A stretch of 17,504 bases of DNA from CAZHOV01 sp964534315 (GCA_964534315.1 CAZHOV010000118.1:1-17504), one strand, 5' to 3'; positions 6,980-15,655 are shown, numbered from the stretch's first letter. Notes: generated from the letters alone by a model not told the origin. A program made the numbers and translations.

Positions 6980-8359
6980 TTGACGGTTAAAGTCAATAGA
7001 TACCAGAAATGGATCGATTATCTGGAGCAATCGGTTTCGATTGCTCCATTAATCACGTTCCGCATAGCTTTCGGGTTAGTTATGCTCTTCAGTACTCTCC
7101 GGTATATGTGGATGGGATGGATCGATAGCCAATTGGTAGACCCTATTCTTCATTTTAGTTATTATGGTTTCGATTGGGTACATCCTTTATCTCAGGCCTG
7201 GATGTATGTTGTTTTTGTTGTTATGGCTTTATCCTGCATAGCCATTGTTTTAGGCTTATATTACAGATTAGCCGCTATTACATTTTTTTTGTGTTTTTCC
7301 TATGTAGAATTAATCGACATTACTTATTATCTAAATCACTACTATTTCGTAAGTATTGTTGCCTTTCTGCTGATTTGGGTTCCGGCAAACCGCTATTTTT
7401 CTTTGGATGTAGCTCGCAAACCCATGTTATTCCGGAAAACGGTAAGTCGGTGGTGTATCGGTATATTTAAGTTGCAGGTTGCAATCGTATACTTTTATGC
7501 GGGGATTGCTAAGATTAATTATGACTGGCTCTTTCGCGCCTTACCTTTGGCCATTTGGCTTCCGGCCAAGACCAGTGTACCTTTGATTGGTTTTATTTTC
7601 AAATACAAAATTACAGCATACCTCTTTAGTTGGATGGGGATGTTGTTCGATACCTTCATTATCGGGGGGCTATTATACAAAAGAACCCGTTGGCTGTCCT
7701 ATTTAGCGGTAGTTGTTTTTCATACCCTAACCGGAATTTTATTCCAAATCGGAATTTTTCCATTAGTGATGATTTTTGTGGTGACCATTTTCTTTTCATC
7801 CAATTTACATGAGCAGTTCTTAAACAATCTGGCGAAGTTTATCAAACATACACCACCTCAAGCCAGCGTTTCGACAAGCGAACTGGTAAGACCTTCCAAT
7901 AGACTTCTGATTCCTTTTTTAATACCCTTTTTCTTTTTCCAGTTGGTTTTTCCATGGCGGTATATATTATACCCTGGCAACCTGTTTTGGACAGAAGAGG
8001 GATATCGTTTTTCCTGGCGGGTCATGCTTATGGAAAAAGCGGGAACGGCCACCTTTTATGTGAAAAATACTAAAACCGGGAGAGAAGGCTCGGTGATTAA
8101 TCATCAGTTTTTAAATGCTCATCAGGAGAAGCAAATGGCTATGCAACCGGACCTTATTTTACAATTTGCCCATTATCTTAAAGATCACTACACAGAAAAG
8201 GGAATGGAAGATCCCGGCGTTAGGGCTGAAGTTTGGGTAACCCTGAATAGCCGTCCCGCAAAACTACTTATCGATCCGGAGGTGGACCTGACAAAAAAAT
8301 CAGATGGCTGGGCTCACAAAAGCTGGATATTACCCTTTAAAGATGATAAAACACAATGA
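6980..8359 (+). CDS. HTTM-domain vitamin K-dependent gamma-carboxylase homologue
   Basis: A 459-residue membrane protein homologous along most of its length to vitamin K-dependent gamma-glutamyl carboxylase (VKGC). In animals VKGC oxidises reduced vitamin K and carboxylates Glu. Several hydrophobic helices span residues 20-275. VYFYAGIAKINYDW aligns with the human segment holding catalytic Lys218, giving Lys178 here. YYLNHYYF aligns with the segment around human His160, giving His120. Residues 320-459 match the soluble C-terminal domain (FSWRVML, WVTLNSRPAKLLIDPEVDL, KSWILPF). The start is TTG at 6980: only four codons separate it from the previous TAA in the same frame, and the next ATG would remove part of the first helix. 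The stop overlaps the receptor start by 4 nt, so the two are co-translated. Bacterial VKGC homologues may be epoxidases only; the substrate here is unknown. Confidence 0.88.
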   Translation: MTVKVNRYQKWIDYLEQSVSIAPLITFRIAFGLVMLFSTLRYMWMGWIDSQLVDPILHFSYYGFDWVHPLSQAWMYVVFVVMALSCIAIVLGLYYRLAAITFFLCFSYVELIDITYYLNHYYFVSIVAFLLIWVPANRYFSLDVARKPMLFRKTVSRWCIGIFKLQVAIVYFYAGIAKINYDWLFRALPLAIWLPAKTSVPLIGFIFKYKITAYLFSWMGMLFDTFIIGGLLYKRTRWLSYLAVVVFHTLTGILFQIGIFPLVMIFVVTIFFSSNLHEQFLNNLAKFIKHTPPQASVSTSELVRPSNRLLIPFLIPFFFFQLVFPWRYILYPGNLFWTEEGYRFSWRVMLMEKAGTATFYVKNTKTGREGSVINHQFLNAHQEKQMAMQPDLILQFAHYLKDHYTEKGMEDPGVRAEVWVTLNSRPAKLLIDPEVDLTKKSDGWAHKSWILPFKDDKTQ

Positions 8360-10758
8360 AACGATTCCCGCTTTTGGTACTCGTCTTGTCCTGCTTCGTT
8401 GCACTGAATGCTCAATCCTTTCAGGTGAATGGCAGGATTCTGTCTAAAGATTCAAATGAGCCATTAGAGGCGGCAATACTTAGGGTGCAATCCTTGCAAA
8501 TGGTTGTCTATACAAATGCTGAGGGCGCTTATGAAATTTCTCTACCCGGAGGTAGCCACACTTTAGAAGTCTCCAGCCTTGGTGTGATGTCTGCTGCCAT
8601 AGATATAGAACTCTCCCGGGATACCGTCCTCAACTTTTTATTGGAGCAGCAGTACCTTGATTTAGAAATAGTAGAAATTACTACCGCCAAAAGAACCAAT
8701 GGAATGACAAGGCTCAAGGCCGTTGACGGCTTTGGCATCTATGAGGCAAAAAAGAACGAAGTCATCGTCCTTGACGATTTTGCCGCCAACAAAGCGGCAA
8801 ATAATGCAAGACAGATATTTGCCAAAGTGCCCGGGCTTAACATTTGGGAGAGTGATTTTGCTGGTCTTCAATTAGACATTGCTGCCAGAGGGTTGGGGCC
8901 AAGCCGAACAGCCAATTTCAATACTCGCCAAAACGGCTACGATATGAGTGCAGATGCCCTGGGGTACCCGGAAAGCTATTATATGCCCGCTATGCAGGCA
9001 GTAGATCGCATTGAAGTGGTCCGTGGAGCCGCCTCTCTCCAATATGGCCCTCAGTTTGGTGGTATGCTTAACTTTAGACTGAAAGAGGCTCCTGACCAAC
9101 CCTTTGAGCTTAATGCAGAGCAAACGGCCGGTTCGTTTGGATTACTCAATACTTTCCTAAGTGTAGGTGGGACCATAAATAAGTTAGATTACTATGGGTA
9201 TTATCAGTATCGAACAGGCAATGGATGGAGAGAAAATTCAGGCTTCGATGCGCATACGGGCTTTGCCAGAATCGGTTATCAGGTGAATAACAAATTGAAA
9301 CTGACTTTTGAGTATTCTTATATGAATTATGAAGCGCAACAACCGGGAGGCTTAACCGACGAGCAGTTCAATAGTGGAGACCTCGAACAGTCACAGCGGA
9401 GCCGAAATTGGTTTAGCGTTTCCTGGAATCTGCCCGCCTTAATTCTTGACTACCAGTTTTCCAACCAAACGAAACTCAATATCAGGAGTTTTGGATTGTT
9501 TTCCGGAAGGGATGCCCTGGGAAATCTCCAACAAATAGGCGTCCCGGACAATCCTGCCGATAACAGGGCCTTAATCACCGATGTTTTTCGGAATTTTGGT
9601 TCAGAAGCAAGGCTTTTACATCAGTACAGACTTCGAAGACGGGATGCCACTTTGGTAGTGGGATTTCGGTACTATAATGGCTTAACAGGCCGAAAGCAAG
9701 GTTTGGCGAGTGCCGGCGAATCTCCTGATTTTAAATTATTAAACCCTGAAGATCCGGAAGAATTTGATTACGACTTTCCCAGTGAAAATCATGCCGTATT
9801 CATTGAAAACCTCATGAATGTCACGCCAAAACTAAGCTTCACGACAGGCTTCCGACTGGAGCATATCCGAACGGATGCAGATGGTGTATGGAAACTCAAC
9901 AGGTTCGATTTTGCCGGAAATCTCGTTTCCTCAACCCTCAATATAGACCAAAGCTCAAACAGAAGATGGGTTCCGCTTTTTGGATTAGGGACTAGTTACT
10001 ATTTCAGCGAAAATTTACAACTGTATGCCAATTATTCAAGAAACTTCAGATCCATCACGTTCAGTGACCTACGGGTAGTCAATCCGAATTTCCAACTAGA
10101 TAGCCTTATTACAGATGAAAATGGATTTAATATGGATATTGGGATAAGGGGGAGGTTGTGGAGTTGGCTCAACGTAGATGCTGGTATTTTTCTGTTGAGA
10201 TATAATAACCGTATCGGGCAGTATGAATTTCCCGGAAGCACGACCCTCTTCAGAACGAATATCGGCAACTCAAGGCATGTAGGAATCGAGTTTTTCAGTG
10301 AGCTGGACATTTTCAAATTACTCAAACGGAAAATGGGAATTGCAAAATTATCGCTCTTTATCAACTTCGCTATGACGGAAGCAACCTATATTCAGTCAGA
10401 TATTTCGGCTATCCGGGATCGTAAGGTGGAGTACGTCCCTAATATCATGTTACGAACAGGTATCAACTATAGGTGGAAGGGATTAAAAAGTACTTTTCAG
10501 GTTTCTTATCTCAGTGAGCAATTCTCTGATGCAACCAATTCCACCTTTAACCCCAACGCTTTAACCGGCATCATTCCCGCCTATTTCGTCATGGATTTTT
10601 CAACTGAATACCGGTTCAAGCGCTTCAGGTTTTCTGCAGGGGTGAATAATTTAGGGAATGCAATGTATTTCACCAGACGAGCAGAAAGTTATCCGGGACC
10701 GGGAATTATCCCCGCAACCCTTCGTAGTTTCTATGTTTCTGTAGGGGTGCGGATCTGA
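8356..10758 (+). CDS. TonB-dependent outer-membrane receptor (FecA-like)
   Basis: An 800-residue outer-membrane receptor that would import a metal chelate using TonB energy. The signal peptide is residues 1-19 (ALNA-QS). Residues 22-105 form a carboxypeptidase-regulatory-like beta domain (VNGRILSKDSNEPLEAAIL), common in Bacteroidota receptors. The plug spans about 125-245, with KVPGLNIWESDFAGLQLDI, RGLGPSRTANFNTRQNGYDM and DRIEVVRGAASLQYGPQFGG. The rest is a 22-strand-type barrel with paired aromatic motifs, ending FYVSVGVRI. There is no STN signalling domain or adjacent anti-sigma/sigma pair, so transcriptional signalling through the receptor is not expected. It overlaps the HTTM gene by ATGA. 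Ferric siderophore, ferric citrate or haem are all possible ligands; the neighbours favour iron or haem. No strong terminator follows, only a short AAAGG/CCTTT hairpin at 10771-10786. Confidence 0.92.
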   Translation: MKRFPLLVLVLSCFVALNAQSFQVNGRILSKDSNEPLEAAILRVQSLQMVVYTNAEGAYEISLPGGSHTLEVSSLGVMSAAIDIELSRDTVLNFLLEQQYLDLEIVEITTAKRTNGMTRLKAVDGFGIYEAKKNEVIVLDDFAANKAANNARQIFAKVPGLNIWESDFAGLQLDIAARGLGPSRTANFNTRQNGYDMSADALGYPESYYMPAMQAVDRIEVVRGAASLQYGPQFGGMLNFRLKEAPDQPFELNAEQTAGSFGLLNTFLSVGGTINKLDYYGYYQYRTGNGWRENSGFDAHTGFARIGYQVNNKLKLTFEYSYMNYEAQQPGGLTDEQFNSGDLEQSQRSRNWFSVSWNLPALILDYQFSNQTKLNIRSFGLFSGRDALGNLQQIGVPDNPADNRALITDVFRNFGSEARLLHQYRLRRRDATLVVGFRYYNGLTGRKQGLASAGESPDFKLLNPEDPEEFDYDFPSENHAVFIENLMNVTPKLSFTTGFRLEHIRTDADGVWKLNRFDFAGNLVSSTLNIDQSSNRRWVPLFGLGTSYYFSENLQLYANYSRNFRSITFSDLRVVNPNFQLDSLITDENGFNMDIGIRGRLWSWLNVDAGIFLLRYNNRIGQYEFPGSTTLFRTNIGNSRHVGIEFFSELDIFKLLKRKMGIAKLSLFINFAMTEATYIQSDISAIRDRKVEYVPNIMLRTGINYRWKGLKSTFQVSYLSEQFSDATNSTFNPNALTGIIPAYFVMDFSTEYRFKRFRFSAGVNNLGNAMYFTRRAESYPGPGIIPATLRSFYVSVGVRI

Positions 10759-10826
10759 TGAAACCTGACCAAAGGGGTAATCCTTTCAATCAAGTTAGAT
10801 CACAACAATTTGTTGGGGAACTTTAG

Positions 10827-10852
10827 TTGACCACTCCTGTAAGTAATATAAG
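10827..10852 (+). repeat. Repeated intergenic motif TTGACCACT-N4-TAAGT-AATAT
   Basis: TTGACCACT, four variable bases, TAAGT and AATAT occur here and again at 63-88, where GC is inserted before AATAT. The 9-mer is identical and the spacing to TAAGT is the same. The copy at 63 has a CACTT/AAGTG mini-hairpin. It could be a regulator site, a promoter element or the end of a dispersed repeat. Confidence 0.4.
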
Positions 10853-10909
10853 GTGTAATACTTATCTATAGAATTTTAAACTTTTTATCTCAATTAAAAA
10901 AAAATGTTT

Positions 10910-10917
10910 TATATTTG
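10910..10917 (+). promoter_or_regulatory. Probable -7 box for the Rpn-helicase pair
   Basis: TATATTTG is a perfect match to the Bacteroidota -7 consensus TAnnTTTG, 45 nt before the Rpn ATG. The upstream -33 region is only a T run (10882-10886), so the match is partial. The helicase 4 nt downstream of the Rpn gene has no separate intergenic space for a promoter. Confidence 0.42.
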
Positions 10918-10962
10918 AATGGAAAACGATTGCCAATTGGTATGTAGGTAAATTTAGTAATT

Positions 10963-11814
10963 ATGGCAGGCAGGTACGTTGATCCGCTAACAGATTTTGG
11001 TTTTAAAAAATTATTCGGCACAGAGCCGAATAAAGAGTTGGTAATTGATTTTTTGAATCAATTGCTGCCAAAGGAGCATACCATTGAAGATATTTCCTTT
11101 TCTAATACAGAAAATTTGGGTTTTACCCCAATGGATCGCAAAGCCATATTCGATCTTTTTTGCATCAGTGAGAGCGGTGTCCGTTTTATTGTAGAAATTC
11201 AAAAAGCCAAACAAAATTATTTTAAAGAGAGGAGCGTCTTTTATTCAACCTTTCCGATAAGAGAGCAAGCAAAAAAAGGAATTTGGAAGTTTAATCTGGC
11301 GGCTGTTTATACCGTTGGAATATTGGATTTTGTCTTTGATGAAGATAAGTCTTCAGAGGATATTGTGCATACTGTGAAGTTAAAGGATCAGCATTGTGAG
11401 GTGTTCTATGACAAATTGACCTACATTTACATTGAACTACCAAAATTTCAAAAAGAGGTAGAGGAGTTGGAAAATCGCTTTGAGAAGTGGCTATATGTTT
11501 TGAGACATTTGTCTGAATTACAGGATCGCCCTGCTAAATTACAAGAGCGGATTTTCAATAAATTATTCGAAGCTGCCGAAATAGCCCGGTTTTCAAGAGA
11601 AGAAGTAAAAGCTTATGAGCAAAGTTTAAAATATTATAGAGACTTGGTAAATGTGGTAGATACTGCACGGGAAGAAGGAAAAGAGCAGGGTATAAAAGAA
11701 GGTATGAAAGAAAGTGCTTATACAATCGCTAGAAAGCTAAAGGCTGAAGGGGTGGATATTCAAATCATACAAAGTACGACAGGGTTATCAGCAGAAGAAA
11801 TAGAACGACTATAG
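10963..11814 (+). CDS. Rpn-family PD-(D/E)XK nuclease / putative transposase
   Basis: A 283-residue protein of the Rpn (PDDEXK_2, TIGR01784-type) family of DNA endonucleases linked to recombination and, in E. coli, phage defence. The diagnostic N-terminus is RYVDPLTDFGFKKLFG (residues 4-19), followed by LINFLN-like VIDFLNQLLP. The nuclease residues are visible as Asp64 (AIFDLFC), then Glu78 and Gln80 (FIVEIQKAK), with Tyr94 further on. Residues 237-283 form a charged helical tail with EEGKEQGIKEGMKES repeats and a LKAEGVDIQIIQSTTGLS helix-turn-helix-like end. Length is typical and the reading frame is intact. It sits 4 nt ahead of a UvrD helicase, so co-expression is likely. Rpn genes are often multicopy and mobile, so this placement could be recent. 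An internal ATG at 11704 could give a 36-residue C-terminal product. Confidence 0.9.
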   Translation: MAGRYVDPLTDFGFKKLFGTEPNKELVIDFLNQLLPKEHTIEDISFSNTENLGFTPMDRKAIFDLFCISESGVRFIVEIQKAKQNYFKERSVFYSTFPIREQAKKGIWKFNLAAVYTVGILDFVFDEDKSSEDIVHTVKLKDQHCEVFYDKLTYIYIELPKFQKEVEELENRFEKWLYVLRHLSELQDRPAKLQERIFNKLFEAAEIARFSREEVKAYEQSLKYYRDLVNVVDTAREEGKEQGIKEGMKESAYTIARKLKAEGVDIQIIQSTTGLSAEEIERL

Positions 11815-11818
11815 ATAA

Positions 11819-14800
11819 ATGGCTATTAAAATTATTTCGGCGGGAGCAGGAAGTGGAAAGACCTATCGCTTGACAGAAGAAATGGTAGCATTTCTTGAAA
11901 AAGGGGTGCGTCCGGAAGGTATCATTGCCACTACGTTCACCCAAAAAGCGGCAGCTGAACTGCAAGCCCGTGTGCGTATTAAACTACTCCAAAAAGGCTA
12001 TCAGGAAGAGGCCGACTTACTCTCCAATGCCCTCATCGGTACCGTCCACAGCCTGGGCGTTAAACTACTCAAACGATTTGCTTTTGAAGCAGGGGTTTCA
12101 CCCAAGGTAGATATTATCGCAGATGGCGACCAGCAAATTCTTTTCAATAAATCACTGGCAACCGTACTCTCCGAAGAACGCATCCAGCGGATGGAACAGT
12201 TGTGTGATCGTCTGGGGCTAAATAAAAGGGATCGCCACGATTGGAGAAAGGAAGTAAAGCGCATAACCGATACGGCCCGCTCTAATGATTTTACTACTGA
12301 CGAATTATTAATCAGTAAAGAGAAGTCGTTTCAATCTTTTCAGAAATTCTTGCCAAATCCTTCCGACCAGTCTGCAATATCCTGGAACGATCAACTGGAG
12401 TTATTGCTAACCGAAACATTGGGACGCCTTAAAAATAATGAAGATCAAACCAAGGTAACCCAATCCGGCCAGAACGAATTGCGTAACTTACTCAATGACC
12501 TTCAAAACCGCGGAAGCCTGCATTGGTACCAATGGGTGAAGATCCTCCGGCTAAAGGTAGGAGCGAAAAGCAGAGCAGATATAAAAGAACTAGTGGAGTT
12601 TGCAAAAACACACGATGCCCATCCTGACTTTCAGCAAGACATAAAAGCGTTTATCGATACCCTATTCGATATCTCGATTGATGCGCTGGAAGAATATGAC
12701 GCCTTCAAAAAGAACAGGGGATTAATCGATTATATCGACATGGAGACCCAGGTTAACCGGTTGCTGGACCATCCCTTTGTTCGGGAAGTGCTTAGCCAGG
12801 AAATGGACTTGCTGATGGTCGATGAGTTTCAGGATACAAACCCTATACAATTATCCATCTTTTATAAATTGGCGAATCTGGCCAACGAATCCGTCTGGGT
12901 CGGTGATCCCAAACAATCGATCTATGGATTTCGGGGAGCAGACCCTGCTTTGATGCAACAAATTATTGAATACCATGGCGGAGTAAAGCCGGAAAACGTT
13001 CAGGAATACTCCTGGAGGTCAAGGGAAGACCTGGTCTATTTGGTCAATGCCCTTTTTTCAAAAGTCTTTACCGGCATGACCCCGGAGCAGATCGTGCTCA
13101 AACCTCAGCGGACAAAAAAGAAAAGCCGTATTCAGCCCGACGAACCGCCGGAATTAGACCTTGCTGTAAGACATTGGCACTTCAACTTTTCGGGAGAAGG
13201 ACGACAACCGGGGAAGTCCTGGCTCAATCAGTGTATTGCCCACCAGGTTAAAGCATTTTTGGATGATCCACCCATTTATTACCCTAAGGAAGGAGGTGAT
13301 TTTCAAAGAGTAAAACCTGGGGATATTGCCATTTTATGCCTCCGGAATAGCGATTGTCAGGATATGGCCGATGCACTGTACGAAGTAGGGCTCAAAGCGG
13401 CCATCGCCCGGCAAGGATTGTTACAAACTCCAGAGATCAAGCTTATCCTGGCTTGTTTGAAGCTATTACTAAATGCTGAAGATAGTCTTTCCATTGCGGA
13501 AATCATGAAGCTCGCAGAAGGGAAATCGCTGGAACATATTATAAATGACCGGCTCAAACATTTGAAAGAGACCGATGGTAGTTCCTACTCGGATAATTGG
13601 GGCGCTACGAATAACTTCATTAGCAGTATACTCGATCTCCAACCCCGGGTTTCCAATCTTTCCAGCTCTGAAATTTTACAGGTGCTATTAGAAGAACTGG
13701 ACATCCGCAGAAGAGTGCTGGCGTTTGGCAATCCCAACCAGCGGCTCGACAATATTGATGCCTTATCGAAACTGGTGTATCAATATGAAGATGCGTGCAA
13801 CAGGCTACATACTGCAGCGTCGCTCGGAGGTTTTTTAATCTGGTTGAGCGAATTGGAAGAGCAGGGGGAAGACGACCAGGGAGTAGGTGCTGGAGAAGAT
13901 ACGATCAACGTCATGACTTACCACAAGAGTAAGGGGTTGGAGTGGCCGGTAGTGATCTGCACTAGCATGGAGAGCAGCCTGCGGGATTCTGTATTCGGGT
14001 TGGCTATAGAAAGCGAGCAAGCAGCATTTAATCCGGAGAATATTCTGGGTAATAGATGGATTCGCTATTGGGTGAATCCTTATCATACAGACATGTTGCG
14101 GCATACGCCATTGCAGGCCCGGCTTTCAGAAAGCGCCATACAGCAAAGGGTAACCCGGCGGGTGATCGAAGAAAATGCCCGGGTACTTTATGTGGGGATG
14201 ACCCGCGCCAGGGATTATCTAATCTTTCCGACCCGTGAAAAACCTACTAGTTGGTTGAATCGCACCTGGAACGAAGGGAATGAAGATGTCCCGACCCTCG
14301 ATCCTAAAGATACAGAAACCCCCTGGAGTTGGGAGGGAAAGGTGTTATTGAAGAACAATACCATTAAAGATTTTTCTCGTGATTTTCCCGAATATGGCCC
14401 TCCTAAAGAGCATATAGAATACTATGATTCTCATGCAACCAAAGAGTTTTTTCCTAACTACTACATCAATCTCCGAGAGGAAGATTTTTCCAATCGCATC
14501 AAAGGTTTAAAAGGCAATCAGTTTTCTTATAGTGCTGTTGTTGAATTAAAAAAACTGGAAGATCCATATCAGTTTTCAAAAGCTATAAAATCTTTCTTTG
14601 TAGCCGATCACCTTGAGCATACGTTGGAAAAGCGGGAAAAGATGTTGAAATTCCTGCTGGAACGGTATCAGGTGATGGATGAGGAAGTGTTAAAAATGGG
14701 ACTTCAGCAGTCCGCCAACTTTCAGCAGTTCGTAAGAGAGAAATTTGGAAAAGTAGAAGAAAAGCGAAAATTTCCTGTCTCCGGGCTATTTGAAGGGCGA

Positions 14801-15049
14801 TTATTTGAAACGGTTATTGATAATCTGCGTTTTACAGAGTGGGGAATCGCAGTGATTCAACATAGCGGATATGCAGGAAGTCAGCAAAAAATTGCCCAGA
14901 AGGTAAAAGAATTGAGTAGTTGGGCGTATTTTGTGAAAGCGACCCTAGTGCAATTGTATGATGGTAAACGGGTAAGAGTGTTTATCCACTTTGTTTTGCA
15001 CGGCTCGTTGGTCGAATTGCAAATTGTTGAAACGCTCCCATTTTCGTAA
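11819..15049 (+). CDS. UvrD/AddA-like superfamily 1 helicase with degenerate nuclease domain
   Basis: A 1076-residue exonuclease V/AddA-type helicase. Motifs in order are Walker A SAGAGSGKT (Lys14), Ia TTFTQKAAAEL (39-48), Ib GTVHSLG (74-80), II LLMVDEFQDT (331-340), III VGDPKQSIYGFRGADP (361-376), IV YSWRSREDLV (397-406), V VMTYHKSKGLEWP (698-710) and VI VLYVGMTRARDY (789-800). The motor is therefore intact. Residues 990-1076 resemble the C-terminal PD-(D/E)XK fold of AddA (FEGRLFETV, then WGIAVIQHSG). The usual GRID and DYKTG residues read GRLF and IQHSG, so cleavage activity is probably lost. Family members usually have an AddB partner beside them; none is present here. It may be a repair helicase, an orphan AddA or part of a defence pair with the Rpn nuclease. 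Confidence 0.9.
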   Translation: MAIKIISAGAGSGKTYRLTEEMVAFLEKGVRPEGIIATTFTQKAAAELQARVRIKLLQKGYQEEADLLSNALIGTVHSLGVKLLKRFAFEAGVSPKVDIIADGDQQILFNKSLATVLSEERIQRMEQLCDRLGLNKRDRHDWRKEVKRITDTARSNDFTTDELLISKEKSFQSFQKFLPNPSDQSAISWNDQLELLLTETLGRLKNNEDQTKVTQSGQNELRNLLNDLQNRGSLHWYQWVKILRLKVGAKSRADIKELVEFAKTHDAHPDFQQDIKAFIDTLFDISIDALEEYDAFKKNRGLIDYIDMETQVNRLLDHPFVREVLSQEMDLLMVDEFQDTNPIQLSIFYKLANLANESVWVGDPKQSIYGFRGADPALMQQIIEYHGGVKPENVQEYSWRSREDLVYLVNALFSKVFTGMTPEQIVLKPQRTKKKSRIQPDEPPELDLAVRHWHFNFSGEGRQPGKSWLNQCIAHQVKAFLDDPPIYYPKEGGDFQRVKPGDIAILCLRNSDCQDMADALYEVGLKAAIARQGLLQTPEIKLILACLKLLLNAEDSLSIAEIMKLAEGKSLEHIINDRLKHLKETDGSSYSDNWGATNNFISSILDLQPRVSNLSSSEILQVLLEELDIRRRVLAFGNPNQRLDNIDALSKLVYQYEDACNRLHTAASLGGFLIWLSELEEQGEDDQGVGAGEDTINVMTYHKSKGLEWPVVICTSMESSLRDSVFGLAIESEQAAFNPENILGNRWIRYWVNPYHTDMLRHTPLQARLSESAIQQRVTRRVIEENARVLYVGMTRARDYLIFPTREKPTSWLNRTWNEGNEDVPTLDPKDTETPWSWEGKVLLKNNTIKDFSRDFPEYGPPKEHIEYYDSHATKEFFPNYYINLREEDFSNRIKGLKGNQFSYSAVVELKKLEDPYQFSKAIKSFFVADHLEHTLEKREKMLKFLLERYQVMDEEVLKMGLQQSANFQQFVREKFGKVEEKRKFPVSGLFEGRLFETVIDNLRFTEWGIAVIQHSGYAGSQQKIAQKVKELSSWAYFVKATLVQLYDGKRVRVFIHFVLHGSLVELQIVETLPFS

Positions 15050-15103
15050 CAATGCTGTATCAACTAATCGGTGATTGCCGGGATAAAAATTAAATCCATG
15101 ATC

Positions 15104-15655
15104 ATGAAAAATATTTATCTACTGTCTGCCTTTCTTGCCCTGTTTTTTTTTCAATCGTGTAATTTCGTTAACACAGAGAGCAACGAAGATCCTGTCAATC
15201 GGTTGAAACCCGAAGATGTTGATGAACATAATGTTGCGGGAAATGATGAAGATGACGTTTATTTCAATGAAGAAGACCTGGAGAGTCTTCCCGGAGAAAC
15301 AGCAACAGGTGCTTCGAAAGAACCAACGGAAACGACTACAAAAAGAGAATCTTCGAGCCGGAAATTGGACTCCGAGTTTACGGAGAAGTCCGGCTATAAT
15401 GGAGGGGCAGAAGAAGAGCTCTTAGTCGTTGTAGGTTCCTATTCCCTAAAGGCTAATGCTGAAACCATGGTGGACCAACTCAAGGCCGCCGGGTATGAGA
15501 ATGCGCAAATTGTTATCTTCCGCGAGAAAGAATTTCACTCCGTAATTGCTGGATCCTTTAATAAACTGGAAGAAGCCCAAAGCTTAGTCAATTCCCTGAA
15601 AAAGGAAAAGGGTATAAGTGCCTATATCCACAAAAAGCGGTACGGCGACAATTGA
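15104..15655 (+). CDS. SPOR-domain lipoprotein
   Basis: A 183-residue lipoprotein. ATG 15104 gives MKNIYLLSAFLALFFFQSC with the lipobox FQSC; ATG 15098 (MIMKN) and an upstream GTG are weaker choices. A low-complexity acidic linker rich in Asp, Glu and Thr (roughly residues 25-100) leads to a C-terminal SPOR domain, with LLVVVGSYSLKANAETMVDQL, VIFREKEFHSVIAGSF and EEAQSLVNSLKKE. SPOR domains bind denuded glycan strands of peptidoglycan, often at the septum. The protein is therefore probably tethered to a membrane and reaches the cell wall. It has no clear functional link to the helicase, which ends 54 nt upstream. Confidence 0.85.
   Translation: MKNIYLLSAFLALFFFQSCNFVNTESNEDPVNRLKPEDVDEHNVAGNDEDDVYFNEEDLESLPGETATGASKEPTETTTKRESSSRKLDSEFTEKSGYNGGAEEELLVVVGSYSLKANAETMVDQLKAAGYENAQIVIFREKEFHSVIAGSFNKLEEAQSLVNSLKKEKGISAYIHKKRYGDN

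Noticed and set aside
7174..7470. + strand 98-codon frame inside the HTTM gene
   Set aside because: It is out of frame with a convincing membrane protein. Its Phe/Cys-rich composition is what the U-rich codons of membrane helices give when read in another frame.
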